Shown here: in pieces, positions 1-10,217 of the stretch | Numbering within the stretch: position 1 is the first letter of the stretch | Layout of the letters: the number at the start of each line of letters is the position of its first letter | NCBI GenBank assembly: GCA_049487715.1 | Contig: CP150549.1 | Span: 496,001-560,000 of the forward strand | Reading direction: 5' to 3' | DNA from: Pycnococcus provasolii | Taxonomy: Eukaryota; Chlorophyta; Pseudoscourfieldiophyceae; Pseudoscourfieldiales | Length of the DNA stretch: 64,000 bases | The notes under the pieces: generated by a model | The model's input: only the letters and a program-made list of their open reading frames with translations | Told to the model about the DNA's origin: nothing | Database searches by the model: none | Program-made: the position numbers and the translations under genes

Positions 1-76
1 CTCTTTCAACACACCAACTCTTCTTTTTCAAAGCAGGGTTTCGGTAGCGCTTTCATAGGTTCGCTGCTGCTTCCGT

Positions 77-424
77 TTACTTGGTCGCCACCTGGGTCTC
101 GATGAGGTCCGCAGCCTCCTGCACGGTGCTGATGTTCTCAGCACCCTCCTCGTCGAGCGTGATGTCGAACTGCTCCTCCAGCGCCATCATGATCTCCACC
201 GTGTCGAGGCTGTCCGCGCCGAGGTCGAGGAACTTGGCATCGCCCGTGACCTTGTCGAGGTCCGTTCCGAGCTGCTCGGAGATGATCGAGCGCACCTTGT
301 CGAGCGTCTCCGTGGAGGCGGCGTTGACGAACACCGGGCGGAAGGACGCCGCCGGGCGGACAGCGCGGGCCGCACGGCGCGGGGCGAGGGCACGGGCGTT
401 GGACTTGAGCGTGAAGGACGGCAT
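77..424 (-). CDS. Plastid-type acyl carrier protein
   Basis: Carries growing acyl chains in type II fatty-acid synthesis, probably in the plastid. The 115-residue product has an N-terminal stretch rich in Arg, Ala and Ser (about residues 1-35) that looks like a transit peptide. An ACP domain follows, with the [16 protein letters not shown] motif, whose Ser accepts 4'-phosphopantetheine. The start chosen is the ATG at 424 (MPSFTLKSN); longer in-frame extensions upstream are low-complexity and not needed. It is transcribed away from exportin-7 across a 1.4 kb gap. The family assignment is secure; plastid rather than mitochondrial location is inferred from the presequence and the motif style. 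Confidence 0.93.
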   Translation of the reverse strand: MPSFTLKSNARALAPRRAARAVRPAASFRPVFVNAASTETLDKVRSIISEQLGTDLDKVTGDAKFLDLGADSLDTVEIMMALEEQFDITLDEEGAENISTVQEAADLIETQVATK

Positions 425-1802
425 GGTAAATCGAAAATAAGGGCGTAGAGAAAGGAATGAGGAGATATGGAGAGAAGAGAAGAGGTGCGTTCGTTCAGAT
501 GAGGGGAGGTTTGTGCGGCTAGGAGGACAACTCCCGGGAGGACAGCCCGGATGATCGGTCGGTCGGGGCCTATCCACTCCAGTGCCGACTGCCGAAGTGA
601 AAAGAAAAGGTGTCCTATCTTTCCAATCTTTTCCCCCAGGAACCCGCTTTCACTTTCTTCGTCTCCCCTCGTCGAGCTTCTACTTCCTACACGGGGGGGG
701 GGGGGGGGGGGATACCGCTTCTGTGCCTCCTCATCGCTTTCTCGTTCTCCTAACCTTTGCAAAGAGCTTTCATTTTTCAAGAGGTGTGCCCGCTGCTTAA
801 GTTGCTTAAGTGCACATTCGTGAGGACCCGTCATGATGACCAGTCGTACTGTACGTGGTGGGACGTGGGTGGACTTTGCTTTGGATCTGGGGTGATGTGT
901 TGTCCTCCATCCTTCCTCCATTGCGCGAAGACATATTTTGCCAAAAGGGCGTAGGAAAAAGGCGAAGAGGTTGAGAATATGACCAAAAGCGCCCTTTAAA
1001 TAATAAGACGAGAGGTGACGAGTAAATGATCAAGAGTGGTACCCCCTCCCTAGGGGGTTGAGAAAGCAGTGTGATCCTTGATCCAAGGAGAAAGCAAAGG
1101 AAAAGGCAATGCAGCTGACTGGACAAGACACCGGCCTGGAAAGACGAGCATAAGCCATAAAGGGAGGGGATCGTAACCCCGATCTTCCAAAGCAAACGAA
1201 ATGGAACTGGAACTCGGCAAAAACCTAAAAGAAAAAAAAGGCCTTCCTACGTAATCCCAACCCGTCGGCGGCGAGTGGTTCTTGACCTGTTCTGTTCTCC
1301 CCTTACCCGGTAGGTGAAGGCCAGGCCGCCTGCTTTAGCGCTTGGAACCCTCCCTGTTTTTTTTTCTCGCGCAAGCCATTCCCGTTTCCATTCCCCCTCC
1401 CCTCGCAGCCAGTTTCTTTTGTGTCTCGGCGTTGGTCGTCTCTGCCGTCTCTTGCTCATTCTGCTCCTGCTTTTGGGCTTTCTCCTCGTTTGTTCGTTTT
1501 TGCCTGATCAGTCTTGCTCACGCCTTTGATTGCCTTTGCAGCTTTGTCGGGTTGCATTTGCAGGTGGTGTTTGCAGGTGGTTGCAGCCGGGAAAGGGTAC
1601 GCCTTGCGTGAGAAGAAAAGTGGTGGTGCAGTTTCATTTTTGGGGGTGGGGGGTTTCCACTTCAAGTAAGCAAGCAAGCAAGCAAGCAAACGCTTGATAC
1701 CTACGCTCGCTCAGCAGCACGTCTCAAGAGTCTCATAGCATACCCTCATACCACTACCACCACTCATCCACACCATCATTATCGCAATCATATTATAACC
1801 AA
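425..1802. other. Divergent intergenic region, no gene seen
   Basis: About 1.4 kb between the ACP and exportin-7 starts. It holds a G homopolymer (693-711) and a short AAGC tandem run (about 1665-1690) but no open frame that looks coding. No TTAGGG-type array is visible here, unlike most other divergent gaps in the window. Confidence 0.6.
693..711. repeat. Poly-G run of 19
   Basis: Uninterrupted G tract upstream of the ACP gene. Such a run is prone to sequencing length error. Confidence 0.9.
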
Positions 1803-4800
1803 ATGGCGCTCACAAAAGAACAGCTCCCGCAGCTCGAGCGGATGTGCGAAGCACTCTACACGTCGTCAAACGCCGACGAACGAAAGCAGGCTGAGCACAT
1901 GCTGAAGGTGTTCAGCACAAACCCGGAGTACGCAACGCAGTGCCAAATGATCCTGCAAAACTCTACTTCGCCGTACGCGCAGCTGCTCGCTTCCAGCTCA
2001 CTCGTGCGACTCGTCACCGACCACTTCCTACCCGCCAACGTCAAGACGGACATTCGAGGATACGTCACCAACTATCTCGCAAGTCACGGAGCTTCCCTGA
2101 TGCCGTTCGTCGTCACCAGCCTCGTGCAGCTGCTGTGCCGCGTCGTCAAACTCGGGTGGTTCGAGAACGAGGGACACCGCGAGTGTCCGCAGGATGTGCG
2201 AAAGTTCCTCGAGCAGGAGTCGCCCGTTCACGTCTACCTGGGACTGCGCATACTGTGCCAGCTCGTCGCGGAGATGAACACGCCTTGTCCTGGACGTAGC
2301 CTAACACAGCACCGCAAAACGGCCGTGAGCTTCCGTGATACGGCACTTTGCGACATCTTCACGTGGGCCATCTCGTGCCTAGCCTCCGTGACGGGTGCGG
2401 CGCTGCCGAGTGCCATCGCCAGCGCGAATGCCAGCGCAAGCGAAAACGGTGGCACCGGCGGTCGTCCAAGCACGCCTCCGGGCGGCGTGTCGCCACCATC
2501 GCCCGCGGGAAACGCCGCGCACGCGCCTCGTCCGAATCAGCCACCCCTGAGGCCGCAGGCGAGGTCGCAGGATGAGAAGGAGAAGATGCTCGACCAGACG
2601 CTCAACCTCGCTCTCAAGTGCCTGTCGTACGACTTTGTCGGAACCTGCTTGGACGAGAGCTCCGAGGATCTCGGCACAATACAGGTGCCAACGTCGTGGA
2701 GGCCGTACTTGGAAGATCCTCAGACGATGGTGCTTTTCATCGACACGTACGCCGCAACGCAGCCCGCCTCTCAGCAACTGCGCACTCGAGTGCCTCGTGC
2801 GCATCGCATCCGTCAGACGGTCTCTCTTCAGCGGCGAGGCGGAGCGAACGAAGTTCCTCAGCCGGCTGCTCATGGGAACGAGGGATATCCTTCGCAACCA
2901 GACGGGGCTGGCGGAGCACGAAAATTACCACGAGTTCTGCCGACTGCTTGGGCGTCTCAAGACAAATTACCAGCTCAGCGAGCTCGTGGGACTGGACTCG
3001 TACGCCGAGTGGATCTCGCGTGTTCACGAGTTCACCATCTCCAGTCTCGTGGGGTGGAGGTGGGCGCAGGGTTCCATCTTCTATCTGCTCGGCCTGTGGA
3101 GCAGGCTTGTGTCGTCCGCGCCGTACCTGAAGTCGACGTCGCCGAGCTTGCTCGAAAACTACGTTCCTCTCATCTACCAGGCGTACGTCACGAGCCGCGT
3201 CGAGTCGGTGCAGGCTGTGTACGACGGAAGCGTGGGCGAGGACGAGGACCTGCTCGAGATTGAGGACAGCCTCAGCGACCAGATGGAGGCACTTCCCTAC
3301 CTGTGCAGGTTCAAGTACGAGCAGAGCGCAGAGTTCCTGTGCAGCATGATGGATCCCACGATGGCGGAGTACTTCAACGCCGTCGAGAGCCTCAAAAAGA
3401 CGATGGAGGCGTCTGCATCAGGCATCAGCACGCCGCCTGCTGGCCTGCTCGACGCGAACGCCCTCAAGGCGATCGACCTGCTCGAGGGCAGGCTGACGTG
3501 GTTCGTTCACATAATCTCAGCCGTCGTTCGAGGTCGGCTTTCATCCGGCGGGTCGAGCGCCACCGCGGAAATGCAGGAGACGGTGGATGGCGACCTGAGC
3601 GCGCGATGCTTTCGCATCCTCAACCTCGTCGACTCCACGACGCCCGACCACGGCGAAGCCGCGGCGGCGGCGGCGGCAGCCGCAGCCATCGGGTCGCCGC
3701 AGGCGGCATCTGCCGCCGCCACGGCGAGCGCCGCAGCCGCCGCGGCGGAGAGAGCGGCGTCTGGGCCGTACTCACGCGTGTACAACAAGTCTCGGCAGCG
3801 CCTCGAGCTGGCGCTGCTGAGCTTTTTCCAGAGCTTCCGCAAGGTTTACATTGGCGAGTCGGCAATGCACAGCAGCCGAGTCTACATGCGCCTCAACGAG
3901 CGCCTCGGCTTGCACGACCACCTCGTCGTTCTCGGCGTTATGGTTCGCAAGGTTTACTTCAATCTGCGCGTCTACCGCACGCACGCCGAGATCATCGACC
4001 AGACGCTCAAGCTGTTCCAGGATCTCGCCAGCGGGTACATGTCGGGAAAGCAGCTTCACCGCCTCGACGCCGTGCACTACGTGCTTTGCAGCCACACGGA
4101 GTCGAGCTTCCCATTCCTGCGAGAGAGGGGTAACCTGCGCTCGCGCACCACCTTCTACCACACGCTCGGACGGCTGCTGTTCATGGACGACGCCACGAGC
4201 AGATTTCGCGCCTTTGTGCTACCGATCCACAACACGCTGTGCGAGCTCGCGTCCGTGCCCGACGTGACGCTGCGTGACACGACGGAGTGCCGTCGACGAA
4301 TGATTGGACTGAGCCGTGACCTGCGAGGGCTCGCGCAGGCGACCAGCAGCCGCAAGACGTACACAATGGTGTACGAGTGGCTGTACCCAAAGCACACGCA
4401 GCTCTTCCTGCGTGCGCTTTCCATCTGGACCGCCGACACGGATTTGGCGCATCCCATCTTGAAGTTGTTTAACGAGCTCGCCCTGAACAAGACGCAGCGC
4501 ATCACGTTCGACGCGTCGAGTCCCGGAGGCATCCTCCTGTTCCGCGAAATTTCCAAGGTGGTTTGCCTGTACGGCGAGTACGTGTGCCAGGAGGCTGTTG
4601 TGAATGCCGCGGCGCAGGCTGCGTCGGCTCAGGCGAATGCCGGCGCGGACATTCCGCCGGCGCCGGGCACGCCCGAGCCGGGGGGCGGTCCGTCGGGCGG
4701 CGGCGGGTCGTCGCGTGGCGATGTGTACACGCTCCGGTACAAGGGAATCTGGATTAGCTTAATGATGCTCACGCGCTGCCTCGGCGGTGGGTACGTGAAC

Positions 4801-5622
4801 TTCGGCGTGTTCGACCTGTACGGCGACCCTAGCCTGAACGACGCGGTTCGGTGGGCGCTGCGCATGTGCCTGTCAATCCCCGTGGGCGATCTGCACGGCT
4901 ACAAGAAGTTGAGCCGCGCTCACTACAGCCTGCTCGAGCAGCTGTGCCACTCGCATCCGTCGAGCATCATCAACACCGACGTCGAAACGTTCTCGCATCT
5001 CTTCCGTAGCCTGGAAATGGGATTGCGAAGCCTTGAGGTTTCCATATCGAGCCAGTGCGCGAGTGCTCTCGACAGTCTCGCAGCATTCTGCTTCAACGCG
5101 AACAGCTCGATGGTGCAGAGCCAGCAGGCTGCCGCGGCTGCGGCGCAGCAGGCGGCGGCAATCGCACAGGCGAATGCGGGCAGCGCTGAGGCTGCCGCCG
5201 CCGCTGCCGCCGCCGCCGCTGCGGCGGCCAATGGAAGCCTTGGCATTGGCATGCCGTCGGCGCGCGATGCCGAGGCGGCACAGCTCATGGCAAAGCACCT
5301 TCGCATGAATCCTCAGCTCGTGCACGACGCGCTCAAGGCTCTGTACGAGATTGTGCTCTTCGAGGAGTGCTCGAACCAGTGGTCTCTCAGCCGTCCAATG
5401 CTGAGCCTAGCTCTTTTGGACGTCGAGGCTTTCGAGCGCGTTCAGCACGAGCTCGTGAGCCAGGGACAGGGAACGGCGAACAATCCCGAGCGTGCTCAGA
5501 GACTTCGCACGTGCTTTACGCGACTGATGCACGACGTTTCCCCCAGCCTTGAGCCGAAGAATCGCGATCGATTTACGCAGAACCTCACGGTGGTAAGGCT
5601 CGACTTCCAGAGCCGCACATAA
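1803..5622 (+). CDS. XPO7: Exportin-7 (RanBP16-like), one +1 frameshift
   Basis: Karyopherin-beta nuclear export receptor acting with RanGTP. The first frame (from 1803, MALTKEQLPQLERMCEALY) holds the importin-beta N-terminal region and LLCRVVKLGWFE-type repeats. The second frame holds ECLVRIASVRRSLFSGEAE, YHEFCRLLGRLKTNYQL and PYLKSTSPSLLENYVPLIYQ, all close to animal XPO7. Homology passes from one frame to the other at about 2745-2785 with no residue gap, needing one surplus base. The total span is 3n+1, giving about 1272 aa against about 1087 in human. Extra length comes partly from a Gly/Pro/Ser insert near 2400-2560 and poly-Ala inserts near 3650-3760 and 5120-5230. TGTAA lies at 5639, soon after the stop. 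Confidence 0.9.
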
Positions 5623-5889
5623 GAAGAAACCAACAATCTGTAATGGAATGTACTTTACTTTGTTGCTACAGTACGGTGTTCGTCACCCACTCGTTCTATC
5701 GTTCATACCATTCACGTTCACCATTGAGCCCAATCATTCATCAGCCATTTTGGCGCCATCCACCAAATCGCGAGTACTACCAACCTAACTTAAACCCCAA
5801 CCCTTTCAGGCAGTTGGGGTTTTGTGTGAAAAGATTTTCACCGCGGCCCACCATTTTCGTTCGAAGAAGTGCGATCTGCTTGCAGTACA

Positions 5890-6303
5890 ATGGCGTCAGC
5901 CCCCACGGTGACGGTCCAAAGCCTGTCGATCAGCCCGAACGACTGTGCCCTATCGGACCCTTTGACGCTCGCGATGTCCTTCTCGCTCGACGCCGCGTGC
6001 CCGTCGTCGTCCTGGGAGATCACCTACCTCGTCGACATGACGGGTAACCGGCATATCATCCACCTCGGCAACACCGCCACCGAGGACTACGCGCCTGGCA
6101 CGCACTCGTTCGAGTTCACGTCGCCGCCGATGGACCTCTCGGGCGTGAAGAAGTCGTGGCTGAACAACGCGGGACTGCTGTGTCTCACGCTGAAGTCGTC
6201 ATCCGGCGAGGATATCATGCAAGTTTCGTGCGTGACGATGGTACGCAAGGCGAGCGACGGCACATTTATTCGAAACGTCATGTCGCCGTTGGAAGAAGAC
6301 TAA
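5890..6303 (+). CDS. Small ASF1-like beta-sandwich protein, function unknown
   Basis: A 137-residue product starting at the ATG at 5890 (MASAPTVTVQSLSI). The pattern of alternating strands, with WEITYLVDMTGNRHIIHLG in the first half and a hydrophobic GLLCLTLKSSSGEDIMQVSC strand pair later, suggests a single immunoglobulin-like sandwich of the ASF1 kind. The ASF1 residues I would expect are not clearly present, so this may be a separate conserved family. There is no signal peptide or membrane segment. It lies head-to-tail after exportin-7 and converges on the Aha1-like gene, with only 51 bases between the stops. Confidence 0.7.
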   Translation: MASAPTVTVQSLSISPNDCALSDPLTLAMSFSLDAACPSSSWEITYLVDMTGNRHIIHLGNTATEDYAPGTHSFEFTSPPMDLSGVKKSWLNNAGLLCLTLKSSSGEDIMQVSCVTMVRKASDGTFIRNVMSPLEED

Positions 6304-6354
6304 GCGCTTTGGTGCCGTTGTTATATTTATTACCGAAATTCATATTCTTTTACA

Positions 6355-7236
6355 CTAGTCGTCGTCAGAGTCGTCGAGGCTTTCGACCCTTGTCGTGTGC
6401 GCATAATTCGTGTGTGTGTGCTTAGCCGCCGTGCGCGTCTCACCAGCTAGCTCGCGCTGTTTTTTCGCAACCTCGGCGAGTGCAGAGGTTCCGTCTGGAC
6501 CCTGTTCGTATTTCTGGAACTGGCCAACTTGCACGTTCGCCTCTGGCCGCCACTCGCTCGTCTCACGATCACCCGACATTGCCTTGCCTTTTTGGCGTAG
6601 CTCTGACACGAATTTGGCGGAGCGCTTCATGGCACTGCTGATGACAAGCTTCTTGAGCTTGGAGGCAAAGGGCATCGACGCCGTTCTCTGTGCGAATTCC
6701 ACGTCAGCCGTCGGTTCGTCGTCGTCGACCGTCAGCTCTAGCTTGAGGATTCCATCGCACGGCCACCCACCTGGCTGAAGCGCGCCTCCAAACCTGAGTG
6801 TTAAGTTCATGTCGTATCCTGTGACTAGCTTTCCTTTTCTGATGTGGTTCCACGCTTCACCGCGCACGTCGATCTGCGACCACGAGATGGACGCGAGGCG
6901 TAGCTCCGCCCCTTCGTGCTGAATTTCGTACGACCCAGATTCGTCCGTGTAGTCGTTGAAGAGCTGCTTGAGTCTACTGACTGCCCACTTATCTTGTTTT
7001 TGTTCCTCGAAGTGCCACGAGCTGTGGTTCCACGACGACCCTGCTACAGCCGCATTTTCCTTAGAAAGGGCGATGCGAGAACCGTCAACAATGACTGCTT
7101 CTTCATGTTTTTTCTTCGAGAAAGAGGAAGGTTGAGAACCAGGAGCTTTGACCTTACCCCCACCACCCCCACCACCACCGTCGTCGTCGTCATCACTCGA
7201 GTCCAGGTTGTCCCACTTGCTGTAGTCGATCGGCAT
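6355..7236 (-). CDS. Aha1 N-terminal domain protein (Hsp90 cochaperone-like)
   Basis: Likely binds Hsp90 and modulates its ATPase in the cytosol. Residues about 75-215 match the Aha1 N domain: the WNHSSWHFEEQKQDKWAVSRLKQLF region, then RKGKLVTGYDMNLTLRFGG and a strand on the DGILKLELTVDDDEP pattern. The start used is the ATG at 7236, giving MPIDYSKWDNLDSSDDDDD. Further in-frame sequence upstream runs through telomere-like repeats and is unlikely to be translated. The first 19 residues resemble the Cdc37 N-terminal motif. A glycine run separates this from the Aha1 part. The C-terminal AHSA1/START-like domain of full-length Aha1 is absent; the tail ends in SLDDSDDD. Confidence 0.82.
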   Translation of the reverse strand: MPIDYSKWDNLDSSDDDDDGGGGGGGGKVKAPGSQPSSFSKKKHEEAVIVDGSRIALSKENAAVAGSSWNHSSWHFEEQKQDKWAVSRLKQLFNDYTDESGSYEIQHEGAELRLASISWSQIDVRGEAWNHIRKGKLVTGYDMNLTLRFGGALQPGGWPCDGILKLELTVDDDEPTADVEFAQRTASMPFASKLKKLVISSAMKRSAKFVSELRQKGKAMSGDRETSEWRPEANVQVGQFQKYEQGPDGTSALAEVAKKQRELAGETRTAAKHTHTNYAHTTRVESLDDSDDD

Positions 7237-7310
7237 ATTCACTCGAACGAGAATGAGAGTGGCAACTGGGTGCGGATTCGAGAACGCGACATCCGAACCG
7301 ACTTCCCCCC

Positions 7311-7346
7311 AGGGGTTAGGGTTTCTAACGATCCAACTAGGGTTAG
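7311..7346. repeat. Degenerate TTAGGG-type motif cluster
   Basis: Two to three scattered GGTTAGGG/AGGGTTAG motifs directly upstream of the Aha1-like start. Confidence 0.6.
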
Positions 7347-7514
7347 CGTCGAAGTTCTTGTTGCGGACATGCTGGCACCAGCCTGAGAGGACGTCGCGTT
7401 TTGTACGCGGGAATGTTCCAAGACATGGAAACTTCGCCCGGCGATCCAAGCAAGATTAAATGACATCTTGAGAAAAAAAAAAGAAACTTTGTACAAATCT
7501 TTAGTAACAAGAAT

Positions 7515-8795
7515 TCACGCTTCGGAGCACGTGTCGCAGCTCAGCCTGCACTGTGAGGACATGTACCCCGGGTTCTTCTTGCACTCGCCATCTTCGGCCC
7601 ACATCTCGCACTCTGAGTTGCCGTCTTTGCATGGCGACCCGTCGGGAAGGTACTTTGGAGGTCCAACGTTCTTCGGCTCGTGGTATTCGATGTGCCCTGA
7701 TCGGTGGCTGCGCAAAGGACCGACGTGGATCCACTTCGTCGCGCTCCACTTGACGCCCTCAATCACGGGGCAACCTGCGTGGTTGCTGCCATGGTCGAGC
7801 TCGCCACCAACTTTGAGCGTCCAGAACAACAGCGCGTCGCCCTTGCGAGGCTTTATTGCGAGTCCCTTCATCGCGCATTCACTGTAGGTACCATCCGGCG
7901 CACTTTTTTGTGCCTCTCCCGGCTCGGCGTGAGGGAACACCGTCTCACCGCCTTCCTCGACGTCGCTCAGGTACATGAGCACCGTTGCGATGCGGTTGTT
8001 TTTCTTTCCGCTTTCGTGGAAGAAGTAGTCGTAGTGCGGCCGGTACTGCTGCGACGCCTCGTAGCGGAGCACCTGAAGTCCCTCGCTATTCTCCTCAGGA
8101 ATCTGCGTCCAGTTTGCGAGTCTTCTTTCGACACGCGTGATGATTTCGTCCTGCCTATTTGCGAAGAAGGTTCCCGACGACGTTCTCACGTCGTCTGTTT
8201 TGGACTGTCCTGTCGCGACGTCGACGACGCCACTTCTAATCATGCTCGGCTTTGCTTTCCTGACGATGTGGTCGCACTCTTCTTGCGTGAGAAAGTTGCG
8301 GTACACGTAAGCGCGTGGTTTATCGTACGACAGCACTTCAATGCGCGTCGGGTCGATGAAGTCTTTCGTCGGCGGTTCTGAGTCCGACGCCATTGTATTC
8401 TCGTCACGCACAACTCCTGGAATCCTGTTCGAAAAGTCGTGTGTGCTGACTCGACGTGCCTCGCTTACGACGGAGTACGCCTCTTTAGGTTGTTCGTTCG
8501 GTCGGTCGAGAGATGCTTTGGCGTTGTGGTCGAGGTTTTGTCCGACATCCTTTGGAAGCGGCGGCGTGAGGTCGATGATGGTCAATAGGAAGATTACAAA
8601 AAGGATGAGAGCAGCTAAAGAAAGGCGTATGAGGATGGAGAAATAACTTCCAGAAGGATGACCATGACGACTCCCACCACCATGAACTTTGGATGAATGA
8701 AAATGAGGAAGCAGAGACCCATACGAAGCTTTAGAACCTTTAGAACCACCACCACTGGAGACTAATCCAGAGACATGCGAACGAACGAGAACCAT
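7515..8795 (-). CDS. Prolyl 4-hydroxylase, type II membrane, with ShKT domain
   Basis: 2-oxoglutarate/Fe(II) dioxygenase hydroxylating proline, probably in cell-wall or secreted proteins in the ER/Golgi. Order in 426 residues: a cytosolic stretch; one membrane segment (about residues 52-72, LIRLSLAALILFVIFLLTII); the P4H catalytic domain (about 150-365); and a C-terminal ShKT domain (about 388-424) with six cysteines ending CRLSCDTC. Metal ligands visible are His and Asp of RPHYDYFF and the distal His of SNHAGCPV. The Lys of KWSATKW binds 2-oxoglutarate. All key residues are present. The gene is divergent from the saposin-like gene across a telomere-like array. Confidence 0.95.
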   Translation of the reverse strand: MVLVRSHVSGLVSSGGGSKGSKASYGSLLPHFHSSKVHGGGSRHGHPSGSYFSILIRLSLAALILFVIFLLTIIDLTPPLPKDVGQNLDHNAKASLDRPNEQPKEAYSVVSEARRVSTHDFSNRIPGVVRDENTMASDSEPPTKDFIDPTRIEVLSYDKPRAYVYRNFLTQEECDHIVRKAKPSMIRSGVVDVATGQSKTDDVRTSSGTFFANRQDEIITRVERRLANWTQIPEENSEGLQVLRYEASQQYRPHYDYFFHESGKKNNRIATVLMYLSDVEEGGETVFPHAEPGEAQKSAPDGTYSECAMKGLAIKPRKGDALLFWTLKVGGELDHGSNHAGCPVIEGVKWSATKWIHVGPLRSHRSGHIEYHEPKNVGPPKYLPDGSPCKDGNSECEMWAEDGECKKNPGYMSSQCRLSCDTCSEA

Positions 8796-8937
8796 ACGGT
8801 ACCCTGGACTGGAGAGCGAGCGATCTAGGATGTATCTATGGCGTCCCCGTGATGTTGATGGGGATTTCTTTCGTAGACGACGGAGGACCGGACGGACGGA
8901 AAAGAGGGAAGCGAAAAACGAAAAACGGGTACCTCTC

Positions 8938-9093
8938 CTAACCCTAACCCTAACCCTAACCCTAACCGGATCCGCGAACCCGAACGATTAGGGTTAGGGT
9001 TAGGGTTAGCACATTAGGGTAACTCATTAGGGTTAGGGTTGGCACATTAGGGTTAGCACATTAGGGTTAGTCCTGACATTAGGGTTAGGGTTA
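8938..9093. repeat. Telomere-like CCCTAA then TTAGGG array
   Basis: Five CCCTAA units (8938-8967), then after a 20-base spacer about ten intact or degenerate TTAGGG units to 9093. The two halves are inverted to one another. The array lies between the divergent P4H and saposin-like genes. Confidence 0.95.
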
Positions 9094-9270
9094 CGGTGGA
9101 TTATTGGGGGTTCGCGTTGGCTCCATAGACATGGGGGGAAGGATTGAATTCGGGCTTAAGGGATTCCCTGTTCCCCCTGTTCCCCCTTCTCTGTTCTATT
9201 CTTCCCATCCCCATTCCCTCCCCCCAATCCCGCCACATACATGACCGGCAGCATGGAGGATGTGCGCACC

Positions 9271-10169
9271 ATGATGACGACGATAATAATAGTGTTGTTG
9301 TTGTTTTCCTCTTTTGTTACGCAGCCTCTTCGTCGTCGTCGTCGTCGTCGTCGCCTAGGTCGTACACGCAAAGTGTACGAGCTGTACGACCTCGTGGTGT
9401 GATTCTCACAGAACGTGCTCTTAGGATGATCACACTCGAGCAAAGACAAGAGGTGATGTGCGAAACGTGCCACACCATCGCAGAAGCCTTGCACCAAGGC
9501 ATCGACGCGGAAGTCAGGCGCTTGGCGAGAAATATTCCCATCGGTGACTCCCAGACGGTGTACATCGAATACAGGAAGATGATCCAAACCGTATGCGAAG
9601 AAGCCGAAGTCATGCGCGCTTCAAGCCTACCCATGGTCGCGGCGTGCAAGGACTTCGTCGCGAAAGACGGAGAAATCATGGTGGAGGCGTTCTCCTCTTT
9701 CGGACAACCAGCGAGAGGACTGCTGCGCAACGCCACGGAGTCCACGTGCAGGAAAGAGACCAACGCCTGCGCGAGAGACGGGCAGAACGTCGGCGCGCGC
9801 ATCATACCGCACTACCACCACGAACTCTCGAAGTGCGAACTGTGCAGCGTTGTCGTGAGAGACGTCAACCGCGTCGCACGACGACGAAACCTCGGAAACA
9901 AAGACGCGTTAACGCTGAAAGAACGGCGAGCCGCACTGTCGGAGGCACTGGACACTGTGTGCACGATGCTCATAGCCAGGCACAGTACGCCACTGTGGCC
10001 ATCCTCGTCTGAAAATCGTCTCACCACGGCGTGTGACGACCTCGTCGATGACAACGAAGACGACATCATCGACGCGCTAGCGGCACTCAAGGACGACGCG
10101 CAAGTGTCAGCCGAAAGCGCGGTGTGCCGTCGAAAGCTTAGCATGTGCTCGCATTCCGACGAACTGTGA
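9271..10169 (+). CDS. Secreted protein with two saposin-like Cys repeats (53-nt intron)
   Basis: Proposed as 9271-9358 joined to 9412-10169. Exon 1 from ATG 9271 gives MMTTIIIVLLLLFSSFVTQ, a good signal peptide, then an Arg run. The GT at 9359 and AG at 9411 define a 53-nt intron, and the join restores the main frame (LERALRMITLEQ). The mature part has two repeats with the same cysteine order: CETC, VCEEAEV, ACKDF, then CRKETNAC; and CELC, VCTMLI, ACDDL, then CRRKLSMC. This fits saposin-B or Canopy-like folds. The function is unknown; membrane-lipid or ER-client binding is possible. Without splicing, the main frame continues upstream to 9144 with a weaker hydrophobic start. Confidence 0.72.
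9359..9411 (+). other. Proposed 53-nt intron
   Basis: GT at 9359-9360 and CAG ending at 9411. Removal joins a signal-peptide frame to the Cys-rich frame in phase; the spliced length is 846 bases, a multiple of three. Confidence 0.55.
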
Positions 10170-10217
10170 ATTAAAAGTGTGATATTTTGAACAGAGTAAA
10201 ATGAATGAATTCTCGTA

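Noticed and set aside
187-921. 244-residue minus-strand frame over the ACP gene
   Set aside because: It is out of frame with the clear ACP domain and has low-complexity Arg/Ser composition.
2748-2775. 28-nt GT-AG micro-intron in exportin-7
   Set aside because: It restores frame but is shorter than the introns proposed elsewhere here, and direct one-base removal keeps exact alignment length with XPO7.
8938-9093. True chromosome end
   Set aside because: The array is short, switches orientation, and has genes on both sides; it is interstitial.
9156-9587. Minus-strand frame opposite the saposin-like gene
   Set aside because: Arg run and Ile/Val run come from simple repeats; the plus strand has ordered cysteines.
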